A stretch of DNA of 64,000 bases from Mesostigma viride (Eukaryota > Streptophyta > Mesostigmatophyceae > Mesostigmatales > Mesostigmataceae), in contig RPFO01000086.1 of the NCBI GenBank assembly GCA_009746045.1, positions 479,232 to 543,231 of the forward strand, in the 5' to 3' direction. Positions 38,736 through 52,000 of the stretch are shown here, in pieces. Positions within the stretch are counted from its first letter, which is position 1, and each line of letters starts with the position of its first letter. Under the pieces are notes generated by a model. That model saw only the letters and a list, made by a program, of their open reading frames with translations. It had not been told where the DNA came from and made no database searches. The position numbers and the translations under genes are program-made.

Positions 38736-40010
38736 TTTCCCAGAGCACATCCCTATAGCCCTTCCCACCAGCTGACTGCAGGAGAAAAATATGGTCTAGA
38801 AATTACACCTGTATCATACATTCCCCGGCTCAAAGCCGAAAGTGCTGCGCCATTTAGAGCGGGACGCCGGTTGGATGAAAAGTGTCACAGGCACCAAGCG
38901 GGAGCGACAAAGCGCTACCGGAAAGCGCCGGAGCGCGGTCGGGCAGGCATATCCGCAGCCTGATTTACCCATGGTGGAGCAACTAGGCAGCGCTAAGGGC
39001 ATCAACTTCCATTAAACTAGCCTGCGCTTCCGCATCCCCGCGGGCGCATAGTCGCCAGCGCTTCGTTTGTCGCCCGCAAAATAGAAAGCACGAGCTTGCG
39101 TCGACGGAGCTGGGGAATTTTGCCGTTCCGGCACCCCAGCTGACCAACACTGCTCCGGCAAAGATCAACACAACGCGCCGGGTACTCCCTCGCAGCAGGC
39201 ATGATGTAACCGCCGAGCATGGTCATCCTGGCCACGTTGCCCAACAGTTGGCTGATGACTCACCTTGAGTATCTTATTAGAGTTTGCCTAGTGCCAACCA
39301 ACCATCAATTATTATGAGAAAAAAATGTCACTCTGCGTAGGCTCTGCGCACCTCTTGTGGCACCGACCGTCGTTCAGACGCGCATGGTGGCATCAGATAT
39401 CTTCCTTCTCGCTGGCACATTAATGCTGGCATATATACGGAAAGTACGGTAAGACTCTACTCTGTGGTTATAATGCGTTGCATGTCGAATCTGGTATCTT
39501 TCGGCCAGTCAGATGCGCGTTTCAGAAATTTTCCTTGTTAGTTCAGATCAGTTGGAATTCTGGAGATCACGCGCGCGATTGTGACATACCTGTGCGCCAT
39601 GTGGTATATGACATGGCGTCTGCACTGACCCAGTACTGCATGAGGGAACGATGGCACCCTGTTGGGACTTGGAATGCCGCTGTCTGGCGGCAAGGAGGGA
39701 CTCCTCGGAGCGACTGGCAGCTTAAACTTCGTCGATCCTGCCGAGTGCCGATTGTCGACATCAGCTCTAGTAATTACGCCAATTTTCCTTCGCTCATATG
39801 GTGACGCACACAGCGAAAAGTGCCGACGTCTAGGAAGGTAAACCAAGGAATTATATTTTGTCCAAAATAATCCAAAAGGCAAATTAATCATTACACAGGT
39901 GATGGAATACTTGTTTGTATCGGCACACGTATGCAGAATACATTTTTTATCCAAACGTTGCAGACGTTGTCGGATATGACCTAGAATTGCCATTTGTTTA
40001 GACCGTGACA
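38736..40010. promoter_or_regulatory. Divergent intergenic region between EPL and BIO3-BIO1
   Basis: About 1.3 kb with no recognised gene. By position it must hold the promoters of both divergent genes. No convincing TATA box or known motif could be tied to either start. Confidence 0.45.
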
Positions 40011-43000
40011 ATGACGGCCACTGCCACATGTACCTTCCTCATTGCTGCGGAAGGCCCGCGTTGCAGATGTTTATATCCTGGTAGTGCAAGACCTTCTCTT
40101 CGAAAGGCTGTCATTTTGCCAAACGCCCGCACTTTACCGTTTCGGTTACGGAGTGCAAAGGTCGGTCTTCGGGTGCTGGTGCTATCGATGAATTTGTTTT
40201 GTGGCGACCGAGGGTACCACAGTAACACCGCGGATATCACACTGACACGACGGTGATTAGGGGCATTGTAGGGACAGTCTTTTTGTGTTCCAAGTGCCGT
40301 GGCCGTGACTGAATTCACCTGGCACGATATTTTATCCCCGTCTCTGCGCGTGTCCACTGCCCCTTCATGTGTTTGCCACACAGGCGATCGGCACAAACAA
40401 GAAGCCGATTGCCACACTGTCCCCTTCGCAGCCAGAACCAGGTGGCCAGAATAAAACTGAAAACGCCTCCATCGTGCCTCCCCGTCGCACCAGCCTGCAG
40501 TTCCCCACGTTCATCGTCTGGGGCGCAAACACCGGAATCGGGAAGACTCTGGTCAGCTGCGGCGTTATGGCAGCCACCGCCAGCGAGCATGGACCCTCCT
40601 GCGGTGTTTACCTGAAACCCGTGCAGACAGGATACCCTCCCGACTCCGATGCAGAGTTTGTCTCACGGCATGCAGGCATCTGGGCCGATGCACGCACACC
40701 AAGCACACCAGGCGCCTCACCAGAGCCACCAATTGTTGCGCGCCAGCTGTACGCGTGGCCGCAGCCCTTGTCGCCCCACTTGGCAGCCGCGCAGCCCGGC
40801 GCGCCGCCTCCAGTGGACGACGCCACGTTGGTCCACGCGATTCAGGCCGTGTTGGAGCATGTTGCAGGCAACAGGGCGGCGCTCCTGGGAGGACAGCGCA
40901 AGCAAGGGCCAGCCTCCTCCTCCCCCGCGTCTCCCCTCATTCTCATTGAGACAGCGGGTGGCGTCGCCAGCCCTGGGCCGTCGGGTTCATTGCAGTGTGA
41001 CATCTACCGAGGTCTGCGGCTGCCCTGTGTGCTGGTGGGTGATGGCCGCCTGGGGGGCATCTCGGCCACCATCACTGCATACGAGTCCCTGCTCCTACGG
41101 GGGTTTGACACGGTGGCCGTGGTCGTGGTTGATGGTGAGTGGTGGCCGTGAGATGACTCGGGCTGCTGTGGGCTGCTTTTGGGCTGCTTTTGGGTTGCTT
41201 TTGGGCTGCTTTTGGGCTGCTTTTGGGCTGCTTTTGGGCTGCTTTTGGGCTGCTTTTGGGCTGCTTTTGGGCTGCTTTTGGGCTGCTTTTGGGCTGCTTT
41301 TGGGCTGCTTTTGGGCTGCTTTTGGCTGCTTTTGGGCTGCTTTTGGGCTGCTTTAGGGCTGTTTTGGGGGCCTTTCGGGCTGACGTGGGCGCTGGGAGAG
41401 ACTTTCTAAAGCCATACAATGATGGCTGGTTTTGTGGGTGCTTGCTCTTGGTTGATCGAGGCACAGGCCAGGTGTCTGTGGTGAGCTGCATTGACCTGAT
41501 CACTGTTGAGATGATTGGGAAATAGGCATAGATTGCATTTGCCAAGAGGAGGAGAGGGGAATGGGGAATTCTCCAAACTGTGCATCTGCAGGGACGACCT
41601 GTGTGGTAGTGGACAGCGCTACTCTCAACAGCGGCAGCCACCTTGTTCCTGGGGCTTCTTTCTTTGGCCAAACCAGGCACGCTTGGGCGTGTCTGGGAAA
41701 TCCTCGTCCTCGTGCTCTGCACGCGCGCCAGTTGAACGGCACTAATATGTTTCAAGATGGCCAGTTTGCGGTGGCTGAGGTACTAACCATGTATTGTTGA
41801 TTTGGAACGGATCGATCCTTAAGACAGCTTGTTGCAAGGCTAGCATAGTTTGTGTAGAGTACTAAGTAGAAATAAAGTAGTCTCACGCGAAATTTCGTGG
41901 CATCTTTTGTGTCTTGCATGGCTAGCATTTTTTCCTGTAAGTAAGTTGGCCGCTGGTTCCATTGCAGGACCAAGGAAGGAGTTGCCAGTTCTCCAACCAG
42001 CATCTTTGCTATCGCTCCATTCCACCCACGCCCACACACCAGGGGGGTACCAGAACCACTCCTTCCTCGCAGAATATTTTCAAAAGTCAACCTTCCGCCC
42101 CCAGTGTATCATCAGCCTGCCTGCACTGCCAGCACCCAGCCAGGAGGGTGACGAAGCCGGCGCAGATGCGCTGAGGGATTGGTAGGCTCAACCCATGAAC
42201 CTCCCCGTGGTTCCCGCCTGCCGCCCGCCAAGTCCCACACAGTTCCCCCACCGCCAACACCGGCATCCAATCAGTCAGCCAGCGACTCGCTCGCTCGCTC
42301 GCCCAACCATTTAACTACGCAGCCATCCGACTACCCCACCATCCAACCACCCAACTACCCGATTTCGGCCAACATGGCTATGCATGCAGCCACTTTTTTC
42401 TGCGCCAAATTTTCTGCCTCTCCCCCCTGTAGCTTTTGAGGACGAAAATGCCTTGCATTTTTCCCTTCATCATCTCATGGTCCCTTCATCATCTCATGGT
42501 TCGATTATCATCTCATGGTTCTAATGGTTTCATGGTCTAACACCGCCCGTTGCTCGGACGCAGACTTCAGCCACCAGTCGATCAAATACGTGCATTTCAG
42601 ATCTCTCTGCGGTGATCTACCCATGCCCATGCACCTGCTAATCTAACCTGCTCCTCTAACCTGCTCTGAAGGTGTTGAAGGTGCCTGCATGCGGAAAATG
42701 CCAGTCACTGCGTCTATTAGTGTTACATACCAGGAAATGGGATTCCTACATCTGTCACAACCTTGTGCCCCCTCCTTGCCTCTAGTGAGACTCCAGCCAC
42801 CCCTATATTTGGCAGAGCAGCATTTGATATGACATCCGCGTTTAGTGCCAATAGCCTTTTCTGCGTTTCTGTGGTTGAATCACCCAACTGTGTGCTGGCG
42901 CATGGTCAGGTACCGACGAGGCAGCGCCCAGTTTCGCCAGCTGGCGTCGACGCTCCGTGAGGCACACACGCGCCAGCTGGTGGAGATGGACCGTGCTGGC

Positions 43001-46000
43001 AAACGCGCTATGGACACATTCTGGTGGCCCTTCACCCAGCACCAGGGCATGTCGGAGAAACAGGTGTGGTGGTAGTGCGCCTCGCTTTGGTTTGGAACAT
43101 TATCACGAGCCCAGGGTTTTGTGCCCCGGTCTGCACATGCTGAGGATGCCAGGGCACGATTATGCTTCCACAGGGCAGTATGATGCATTCTTAGCGGGGA
43201 GTGGAGCTATCTGGTGTGTGCTGCGTCGGGATGGAGTCACATTGGAGCATGCATCCTTAGTACTGCCTTTGATATATCCGGGCATGCGGCCCCTTTACCA
43301 GGCGGAGCAGAGCCACTGGCCTTGGGGCCACGCACTATATGAGGAGAGTGCGACAAAGTCCTTCGGGGGCCATTTGCTCTAACGCCTCATGGCCGCGATG
43401 GAAATATGGAGTGGAAATTTGTCATCGATCTGGGGAGGTTGGCTAGGCCATTTTTCTTGGCTGGCAGGTCCTCCCTCGCAAGTACGTTTCTGCGATATAG
43501 CTCTTCGGTTTCGGTTGTGGCCTGGTTTCACGGCTTCCTCAGCACTGCTGGACAAGCAGTTCGTGGAATCTAGCTTGCCGCATGTGGTGCTTGGTCCTTG
43601 TATGAGCGGGCATGGGTATCTTGAGGTTGGCCGCTAACCAACGAACAGGGGCTGGGAGGTGGATGGGTGTGGTACCAGTAGCGTCGTGTCCTTGCCCAAA
43701 CTCTGGTGTCGGTCATAGTACGGTCACTGTGGGGTCACTGTGCGGACTGCCTGTCCTTTTGTGCCTTGGTGCAGGTCATGCTCATCGACAGCCGTTTTGG
43801 GGATAACCTGTTGGTCTACCGCAAGGGCATGCCTGACCAGGGCAGGGTGGGCCAGGGCGATGGCGATGGGGAGGACGCAGAGGCGGCTGACGTGGCAGCG
43901 GAGGCGCGCGGAGTGTTCCCTTTGTTCGACGGCTGCTGCAGCTGGTGGACACAGGGCATGGACGTGGCACATCAGCACGAGATGGTGAGAGAAATGGATG
44001 TGGCGCAGGAGCAGTAGAGGGCGAGGGCGTGGACGTGGCACAGGAGCAGTAGAGGGCGAGGGTGCGGATGTGGCACAGGAGCAGTAGAGGCTGAAAGAAT
44101 TGGAAGAAAGCATCAGCACAAGATGGTGGTGATGTGGGGGGGTAGCACCACGAGATGGGGAGAGGGGCAGTTGGGGAGAAGGAGGGGGCAGGGCACGGCT
44201 AAGGAGAAAGGGAGTGTGCCCGGGAAAGGGGGGGGGGGAGGGAGGAAGGATGAACGGAGGAGATGGGGGCATCAAAGGAGGAGGGGTTAGGGCGCTGCGA
44301 AGGTTGCAGAACTGCTTTTACATCTCATCAGCCCAGCTCCCCGCCACCACACCTTCAACGCGTCTTACGAGGGGAAAGAAATTGAATAATTTCCGTACTT
44401 ACTCCCTACCTTCCTCTATGCGGTGCTCTCTGCCGCTTGTGGCAGCCACCTTGATGGAGACGACTAAGTGAAAAGTGGTTGCGGCGATATGTTATCCGGT
44501 GGCTTTTAGTTATATTGATGCACAGTTCATTCCCTTTATCGAACGCACGATGGACTTTTCTGGGTGTTCGTTACAGCACGCATGGTGGCATCAGCCACCG
44601 GCTTCCTCCACACACCGCTGACACTTGGCAAGTTGCAAGGACGAGCGTCGTTGACCTCTGCCAGCACCCTTGTTTGCCGTTGCCCACAACTCGTGTCTAC
44701 CCACGCGCACGGCTCCTCTGTATACCACCGTCCCTGCTTGTCCCAGACCAAGGCGGTCGCGTATGCTGCCGGCCGCTACGGGCATGTCATGTTCCCCGAG
44801 AATTCCACACAAGCCGCGCAGCTATTGGCTGATAAGGTGCTGGGGGATGATGGCCCAGGTGCTGGCTGGGCGAGGCGTGTTTTCTTCTCGGACGACGGCT
44901 CCACCGCGGTGGAGGTACGTGCGCAAGTGGGCAGCCCTGGAACTTCTAACTTAATCTATGTTGTACAGTTTTTCTTTGTAAGACGTATTCTGGAGCCCAT
45001 TCTCCCGCGTGCTACCGATTTCGAATATAGAGTTTTTATCTAAATGCTTTTTGTTATCTTGCTTTCATGCTTTAGTTTCTGGGTGACTATCCCCCCCCAA
45101 CGAACTGCCTCATAGCTCTGCACTTCAAGTGGGGGTCGTTGCGATGCTCCTGTCGTTGCGATGTGTGCCAGCGGCTGTCTGCTTCCATGCAACCTGGAAC
45201 ATAGGGGATGATGTCTTGCGAAGCTACATCTGGTCAGATCCAGGGTGGGGGATGAATTCGATCGTCGCCTTCTCGTGCCAGTATGCAGGTTTTCTGATGG
45301 GGCTTAATCCTTGCGATCTGTCCTGCGGGTGCTGCTGTCAGCATCACGGGTGCGCTGACACGGTAGCAACGCAGGTGTGTGGCATCGCGCACATCTTTCT
45401 AGAAGTCCGCACATACTCCTAGAAGTCCCCACCCTGAATCGATCCATGCATATAGGGTGGAAAGGTTCGGTGGCTTTGGAGCCCGGCACATCCAGCTGTT
45501 GGAGGCCTGCCGTCTGCCAGTATGGTTGTGGGACGGCTGCCCATGCGATCCGGTGTTCAGCCGTGTCTGCCCGTGCCGTGCAGATTGCAGCCTCGCTCGT
45601 GTTCTCTTGCCGCTGTTGTGTCCTTGGCGCCCCTTTCATCGCCCGTGTGCTCTCCCTCACGTTCGTGTGCGGAGCTGGGCCCAGTGGTCATCCGTGCAGC
45701 TCACCGCCTTGAACGGAGAGTTTACCCTGGTCCAGACGTGCTGAGCGGGTCCATGGTTTCTGCCCCGTGCATCCGGCCCTGCGTGTCTGCCCCGCGTGCC
45801 TCACATGGCCATTCAACCGCGACATGCTGTTCCGCCCGTGATGACCCTAACCCTAGGCTTTCGTCTCCTCCCATCTCACGGCCACGATCCCGCGCTCGGT
45901 GGACTCACGCCCTGTGGACTCACGCCCTGTCTCGCGCGCAGGTCGCGCTCAAGATGGCGTTCCGGCTGCATGTCGTTCGGAGAGGGCACCCCCTGGATGG

Positions 46001-49000
46001 GGGCGACGGTCTAGAGGACCGTGTGGCCCTGCTGGGGCTGGCAGGGGGCTACCACGGGGACACCCTGGGCGCGCTCGACGCGCAGCCCCAGAGCGTGTTT
46101 GCTGGCTTCCGCGCGCACCCATGGTGAGGGAGCGTGATTGGCTCGTTGTGAAGGGGTGGAGGAGAGTACCGTTAAGTCGTGTCCAAGGGGTGAGCATGGG
46201 CTATCCTCAAGCTGTGGTGAGGGTTGGAGTAGGGCTTCCATCCACCCAGGGTGAGCCTCGAATGGGAGCGCGCTCTTGAGACGTGGAATTGGGCGAGTGA
46301 GGGTGATGTCACCCTTCCGCAGTGATGTCACCCTTTGGGGGGCGTGAGTACGGGTACCCCTTGTCTCCGCCCTCTGCTCCCGTGTCTCCGCCTTGCCCGA
46401 TGCAGCTCCCCCATTCTCTGTACACGGGTCGTGGATCGTCAGAGGCAGCGGGGTGGATGGGCCCTTGCCTGGCTCAGCCTGCACCTAGCCAGGCCATATA
46501 GCCCAACAACGACCGAGGGATGCGGCCTGTACACACAATGTTTACGTCACGAATAGCATTTTCGGTGTGAAGCAATCGACAGTGCTTATTGTTGTGCACT
46601 CAAAACCGTAGAGGCACCCTGGGTAAAGAGCGTGCACTGGGTAGCCATGCCTGTGCAAGTGCGCTGTCGTAACTGCTGCATGCCGCTTGGTACAGCCTTT
46701 TTTTCGGTGCCATGCTCTTTCGCTGTTGTTCTTTCACCAGGTGTGAGCCACAGATGCACTTGGGTTCCATCAAGGCATCACGTGATGGAACTGCGCAGTG
46801 CACTAGGCAGGCACACAACCAAGGGGGCAAGAAACCCACAGCGGCGGCAACCTCGACCTCGTTCGAATAGGGTGGCTACGATTCTTGTTCTTCGACCTTA
46901 CCAAGTGTCACCTCCAACGTAGAGTACCTGCACCCATAGAACAAGGGAAGGATGGAGGTTCTTCCACATCCCTGAGGTGGCATGTGGCGGGTCGTCATGC
47001 TCTGTGTGGATGCGGCTGTACTGGGGATCACGCCCTACATTCCCACCACCACAGGTACCGGGAACGGGGTCTGTTCTTAAGCCCACCCACCCTGGCCTGC
47101 GTGGACGGCCAGTGGAGGCTTCTTCTGCCAGCAGAACCGGAGCACGGCGGCATGCCCGGGGGGGAGGCGCACCCTGCCAGCGCCGGAGCCCTGCGGGCCA
47201 CCGCGGCCCAGCTGGGGGTGGACGTGAACAACCTGGCCTGGGATTCCAGGGATGATGCGCTTGATGTGCGTGAGCTGGTCCCGCAGTCGATCCTGCGCCC
47301 TCGGATCTTAAGACCTTGTGTCATGACAATCCAGTTTGTGCTACGTTGCAACGTACACGTCCTCGCGCAAGTCACCCTTGAGATCCCCTTTTGGTGCTCG
47401 GTTGCGTCCATGTTGGTCCACTGGCCCCCAAGGTGCTACCATTTGTCCATGCCTCCAAGGTCGTAGGAGATAATTTGGGGCTAAGTCGGGCCGTTGAAGT
47501 TGTAAGCGTCCATCATTGTTTGGGAGGGAATGGTTCAGGATGTTTGAGGGAGGAACCCACTGGGGTGAACCAGGTGCCAGAGGGAACCTCGGTATGTTCT
47601 TTAGTACCCGCATGCCCGTATGTTGTCTGCTTGTCGTTGCCAAGCTGTCCCTTTCCCCCTCCCCTCCCCGCCCCCCCACCCCGCCCTTCCCCACAATATT
47701 TGCCTGCTTCGCTGCGGATGCCTCACCTCTCTTTTTCTGCTTTGCTATCTGCCTTTTGCTGGGTTCTTTGCTGGGTTCAGTCCAGTTACTGTCATGTACT
47801 TGAATACCCCTACTGGCTACTTAATGGGCGTCTTGTGCTCCTAAATCCTACTGGAGATGCGCTGCTGCATCCCTTTCGGATCTCGCTTCTATGCATTGTC
47901 CAGGTGTCCACGCGGCTGGGCTCAGGCCTGTGTGCCGTCTACCGGACGCACATTGAGCATTTTTTGGCCGCCTGCGAGGAGGACGGGACGGAGCTGGGCG
48001 CGTTTATGCTCGAGCCGCTCCTCCAGGGGGCAGGTAGGAGGGGATACATGCAATTGTTCTATGCTATCGTACTAAGTAGTACTAATAGAATACTACTAGT
48101 TATTTGAATATGCCACTGTTGTCTCGTTTATAATTGCATACTACTATGCGTTCATGCTGGAGCGGCTCATTCAGGGGGCAGGTTGGAGGCTGAATGGATG
48201 CCACTGGAAGGGGAGAATCCTGGTGGGAAGGGTTAGGTGCTTGACAGCGCGCATTGTAGGCATCTTGTCGTACGTTGGGCACGCGTGAAGAAGCCGGTGG
48301 CCAGCTGGGTACCAGAAAACATGAGCATGGGGCCTTATCGGCGCAGGCAGCGGCCACAAGGGGACAGGAGACAAGTTCATCACCGACAAGCCACAAAACT
48401 TGCAAAACTTGCTGACTGGCCTGCAAAACTTGGTGCAGGTTCAGAGCGTCATTGTTGCCACAGGGTCACCAAGCCAAGGCGATGTTGGACCAGCAAGCTG
48501 AAGCAATATGCCACGAGCCAAGCGCTAGTCAAGTGTGCATCATGGCAGTGAAGCGTAAGCCAACTGGTTTGGTTGCATGTGGCAGGCTACCGTATGCATT
48601 CTGCTGCTGGGGGAGGATGCACTGAGCACTGAGGATAGTGCGGCCGACCTGTGGCGCCCATCACAGCGTGCTGGCTTGCTTCACAGATACGCCGGACCCC
48701 AATCTACCGCCACCCATCTCCACCATTGTAGTCGCAACAACCTTCAAATTCTTGACTGGAAAACCCTCATTCGCTTCTGCCATCTGCTTCCCTGCAGTTC
48801 CTACTTAGTGAAATGCAACTCGAAGCACCTGCCTCAGTGCCTGCGTCTGCTGCCATCCTGCTTCCTTTGGCCACTGCCGTCTCGCGCCGCAGGCGGCATG
48901 TACCTGGTGGACCCCCTGTTCCAGCGCGTGGCGGTTGATGTGTGCAAGCAGAAGGGTATCCCGGTCATCTTTGACGAGGTCTTTGTCGGCGTCTGGCGCC

Positions 49001-52000
49001 TCGGCATTGCCACCACCTCGCACCTGCTGGGCTGCACGCCGGACATTGGCTGCTATGCCAAGCTGCTAACAGGTGAAGAGCTGGCCTTGAGTGGATTGTG
49101 CAGAGCATGTGGCAAGTGGACAGTTAGACGAGAATGTGCAGACCCCATGAGGCTCACATGCACAGCAACCACTGGTGGCTATTTCCGGTGTTCTTCGCCG
49201 GTATTGTTCTTGTATGGTGCGTAGTCGCCTTCCCATCCAGCGTCGGGTCGACAGCTAGATGGGAGTTGTTTGTGTGTGCTGCCTGGCGAGTGGCGGATAG
49301 GCTAATTGGGTGCCTGTTGCGTTGGGTGTCCATTTGATAGGCTAATTGGGTACCTGCTGCGTTGGGTGTCCATTTGGGCAGACCATCGTTCCTAGCAACC
49401 GCAATCCCAGGAGTCAGGAGATGTATGTGATCCCTGGGAAGAGATCCCGTGTGGACGTAATATGAGCCAAGGTTATCCCTGACTCTCCTGATTCGCTTTG
49501 CGCGCGTCACCACAAGACGTCCAACCTATCGTCTGTAAACCGGGCCCAAATGAAGGGATATGTGCCGACTAGATGCTGACATCAGCCCTCAGTTGCTGAG
49601 AGTGTGTGCACTTTACGAAACTGGGAGTGATGTAGAGCTGCAAGTGCTGGCGGTTACATAGCATTGCTCTTCTCCCCAACATGCAGTATTGTTTTTGTGG
49701 TCAAGCTAATTAACTTAAGTCGCAAACTTAGTATTAGGCTCAACTTGAAATTTTGGTGTGGTCCCGTAATATCCAGTAATAACGTGCGGCCTTTTGCGGC
49801 GGTGCATGTATTCAACATGGACTTTTGCACAGGCCGCATCAAACTTCTAAGAGTCGTGATTAGAGTCACACCGCGCCTATATGTGGTCGATGTATCAAAC
49901 TGTACAAGCTCATTGCGGCAGTCACCGATGCGGTGCATGCCTTCTGGTTTACTCGCAGGACGGAAAGGGACGAGTGGTGAGGTGTACAGCATGGCACCAC
50001 ACAGATCCATCGAGACTGTAGTCATGAAATTTCGTGTGTGTTTGTGATTGGGTTAGTGTGCATAGATTGCGACATCTTGCGTGCATGTGTGTGCCTGCGT
50101 GCATGTGCTCACTGCCTTGATGCCACCCTAGTTGGGATGTTGCCCTTGAGCAAAGCCCTGGGGTGCGTAAAATGGCAATGCGGCGGCCGCCTTCATGCCC
50201 TCACGAGCGTGTAAGTGACTCTCATGCCATATGGCCCGTCCTGTACCTGTGCATGTGGCATCTCCCCTGTGCACTCTCCCCCCTGTGCACTCTCCCCCCT
50301 GTGCACTCTCCCCCTGGCACCCTCCCTACCAGGTGGGCTGGTTCCCCTCGCTCTAACGCTCACCACTGAGGAGGTGTTTGACGCATTCAAGGGGGACAGC
50401 AAGGTGAGCCGCTGCGCTGTCGACATCGTTTTAGCTACCGCGGCGCGTGTTGTAAGCTACTGCCTGGTTACGATGGCATGGTGGGCAGGGCCTGCTGCAT
50501 GCTGCCATGAGGTTGTCGTTGCCACCACCTGCTGCCTGGCAAAGCGATCAGCTGGCTGCTGGCGAGTCCTATCCAGTCAGTGGGGTCCCCCCTTGGCCGC
50601 ATGCTGCCCCACATTTCGCTCTATTGTCACAGCACGTTATTCTCAGGGCCAACTGGATTCTCTCCGTCCTCAGGGCCCGCCGGAACACTCCTGACCCTAG
50701 GATAGACGTTAGGGGGTGCCGTGGAGGCAGGAGCTGGTGGGCCCGCACACTGTCCCAGCTGCACTGTTCACTGGCCCTCTCACGGCCGTACTTCCCATGC
50801 TGCCTTGTAGTACTGGAAGGCAACAGGCTTCCCTGCTGTGCCAAATCTTTTCGCAGTGTGGACTGTTCATGCTCAGACTACCCACCTTTATGGTCACGCC
50901 TAGTGTACAAATGTTAAAAACTTGTGCAGTTGTGCTTGCTTGCAGCAGCAGGATGACGTTCTAGTTTTCTGCCATGCACATGCCATGAAATTCACACGCC
51001 ATATCCCTGCATCCGCGCTGTTTCAACGCGCTGGCATGTACGCGGTGGGTCGGTCCATATTCCGCAACCCTGGCAGGCGGACGCCTTGCTGCACGGCCAT
51101 TCGTACACGGCGCATGCGGTGGGTTGCCATGCCGCGGTCGCCGCCCTCACGGTGTACGCCGACCCCGCGAGCAACGCCAACCTGCTGCCACCTGGCGGGT
51201 CCACCAGGGAGGGGCACGCGCGCATGAGGGAGCTGTGGGACGAATCGCTCGTGCGCCGCATCTCGATGCTGCCATCTGTCTCCAGAACCATCGCCCTGGG
51301 CACAGGTACTTAACTTTTCTCTTTTTGCTGGCCATGCAGTATCCCTAAATGAACCCGTTTCTTGCCAGATGTGCTGAACCTGTAAGGTAGAGGCTGTAGG
51401 ACTGGATGAATAAGATTGGAGCTCCAGGATGGGACCCCGTAGTGTGCATGTAGTAATGCGTGCTGCAACAACAATCTTGCGGAGCGGCCGGTGGTTGCGC
51501 GAGGCCTGCTGCAACGCGTTGTCGTTGGGAACCCCTTCTCCTTTCTCCTGCAACCGCTGCCAAGGCTTGTCTGGACATCATCATCCACCCTTGGGTTAAG
51601 GACTTTTCCTCATGTCAACTACGGTTTTACCCGTAGTCCGCTAACCACCCGACCTGCCGGGTGGTTTGACAAACGGTCGAATTTCATGCCCCACTTGTGA
51701 TGGAGGAAAGTTGTCTGATTGGTCCGGGAACACTGTAGGGACAAAGGTGATGCATAGGTTTGGGGTGTATATTCGCCATAGCCTGGTAATTACAACGTGC
51801 ATTGAGAAAGTCACATGACTATGGCGGGAAATTTTCACTCGCGCGCGCATAACGAGATATGGCTGCCAACGTGCCGTTATCAGGGAAATTTTGCATCTCG
51901 CGGCTAGAAACGGTTTAGAATGTTGCTCAGATGATGATGCGTGATTTTCGTAGGTCAGGCATGGCCAGATTTTTAGGATTGGGAAAATACAGGTATGAAA

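Noticed and set aside
39538-40029. 163-residue minus-strand ORF between the divergent genes
   Set aside because: No motif, mixed composition, and it overlaps the presumed promoters and BIO3-BIO1 first exon.
40367-40383. Start of BIO3-BIO1 at the ATG at 40367
   Set aside because: That ATG is out of frame with the BIO3 domain; an acceptor at 40382-40383 and an upstream exon with a transit-like leader fit better.
41072-41755. Minus-strand ORF with QKQPKSSPKAA repeats
   Set aside because: Antisense of the 11-bp intronic minisatellite.
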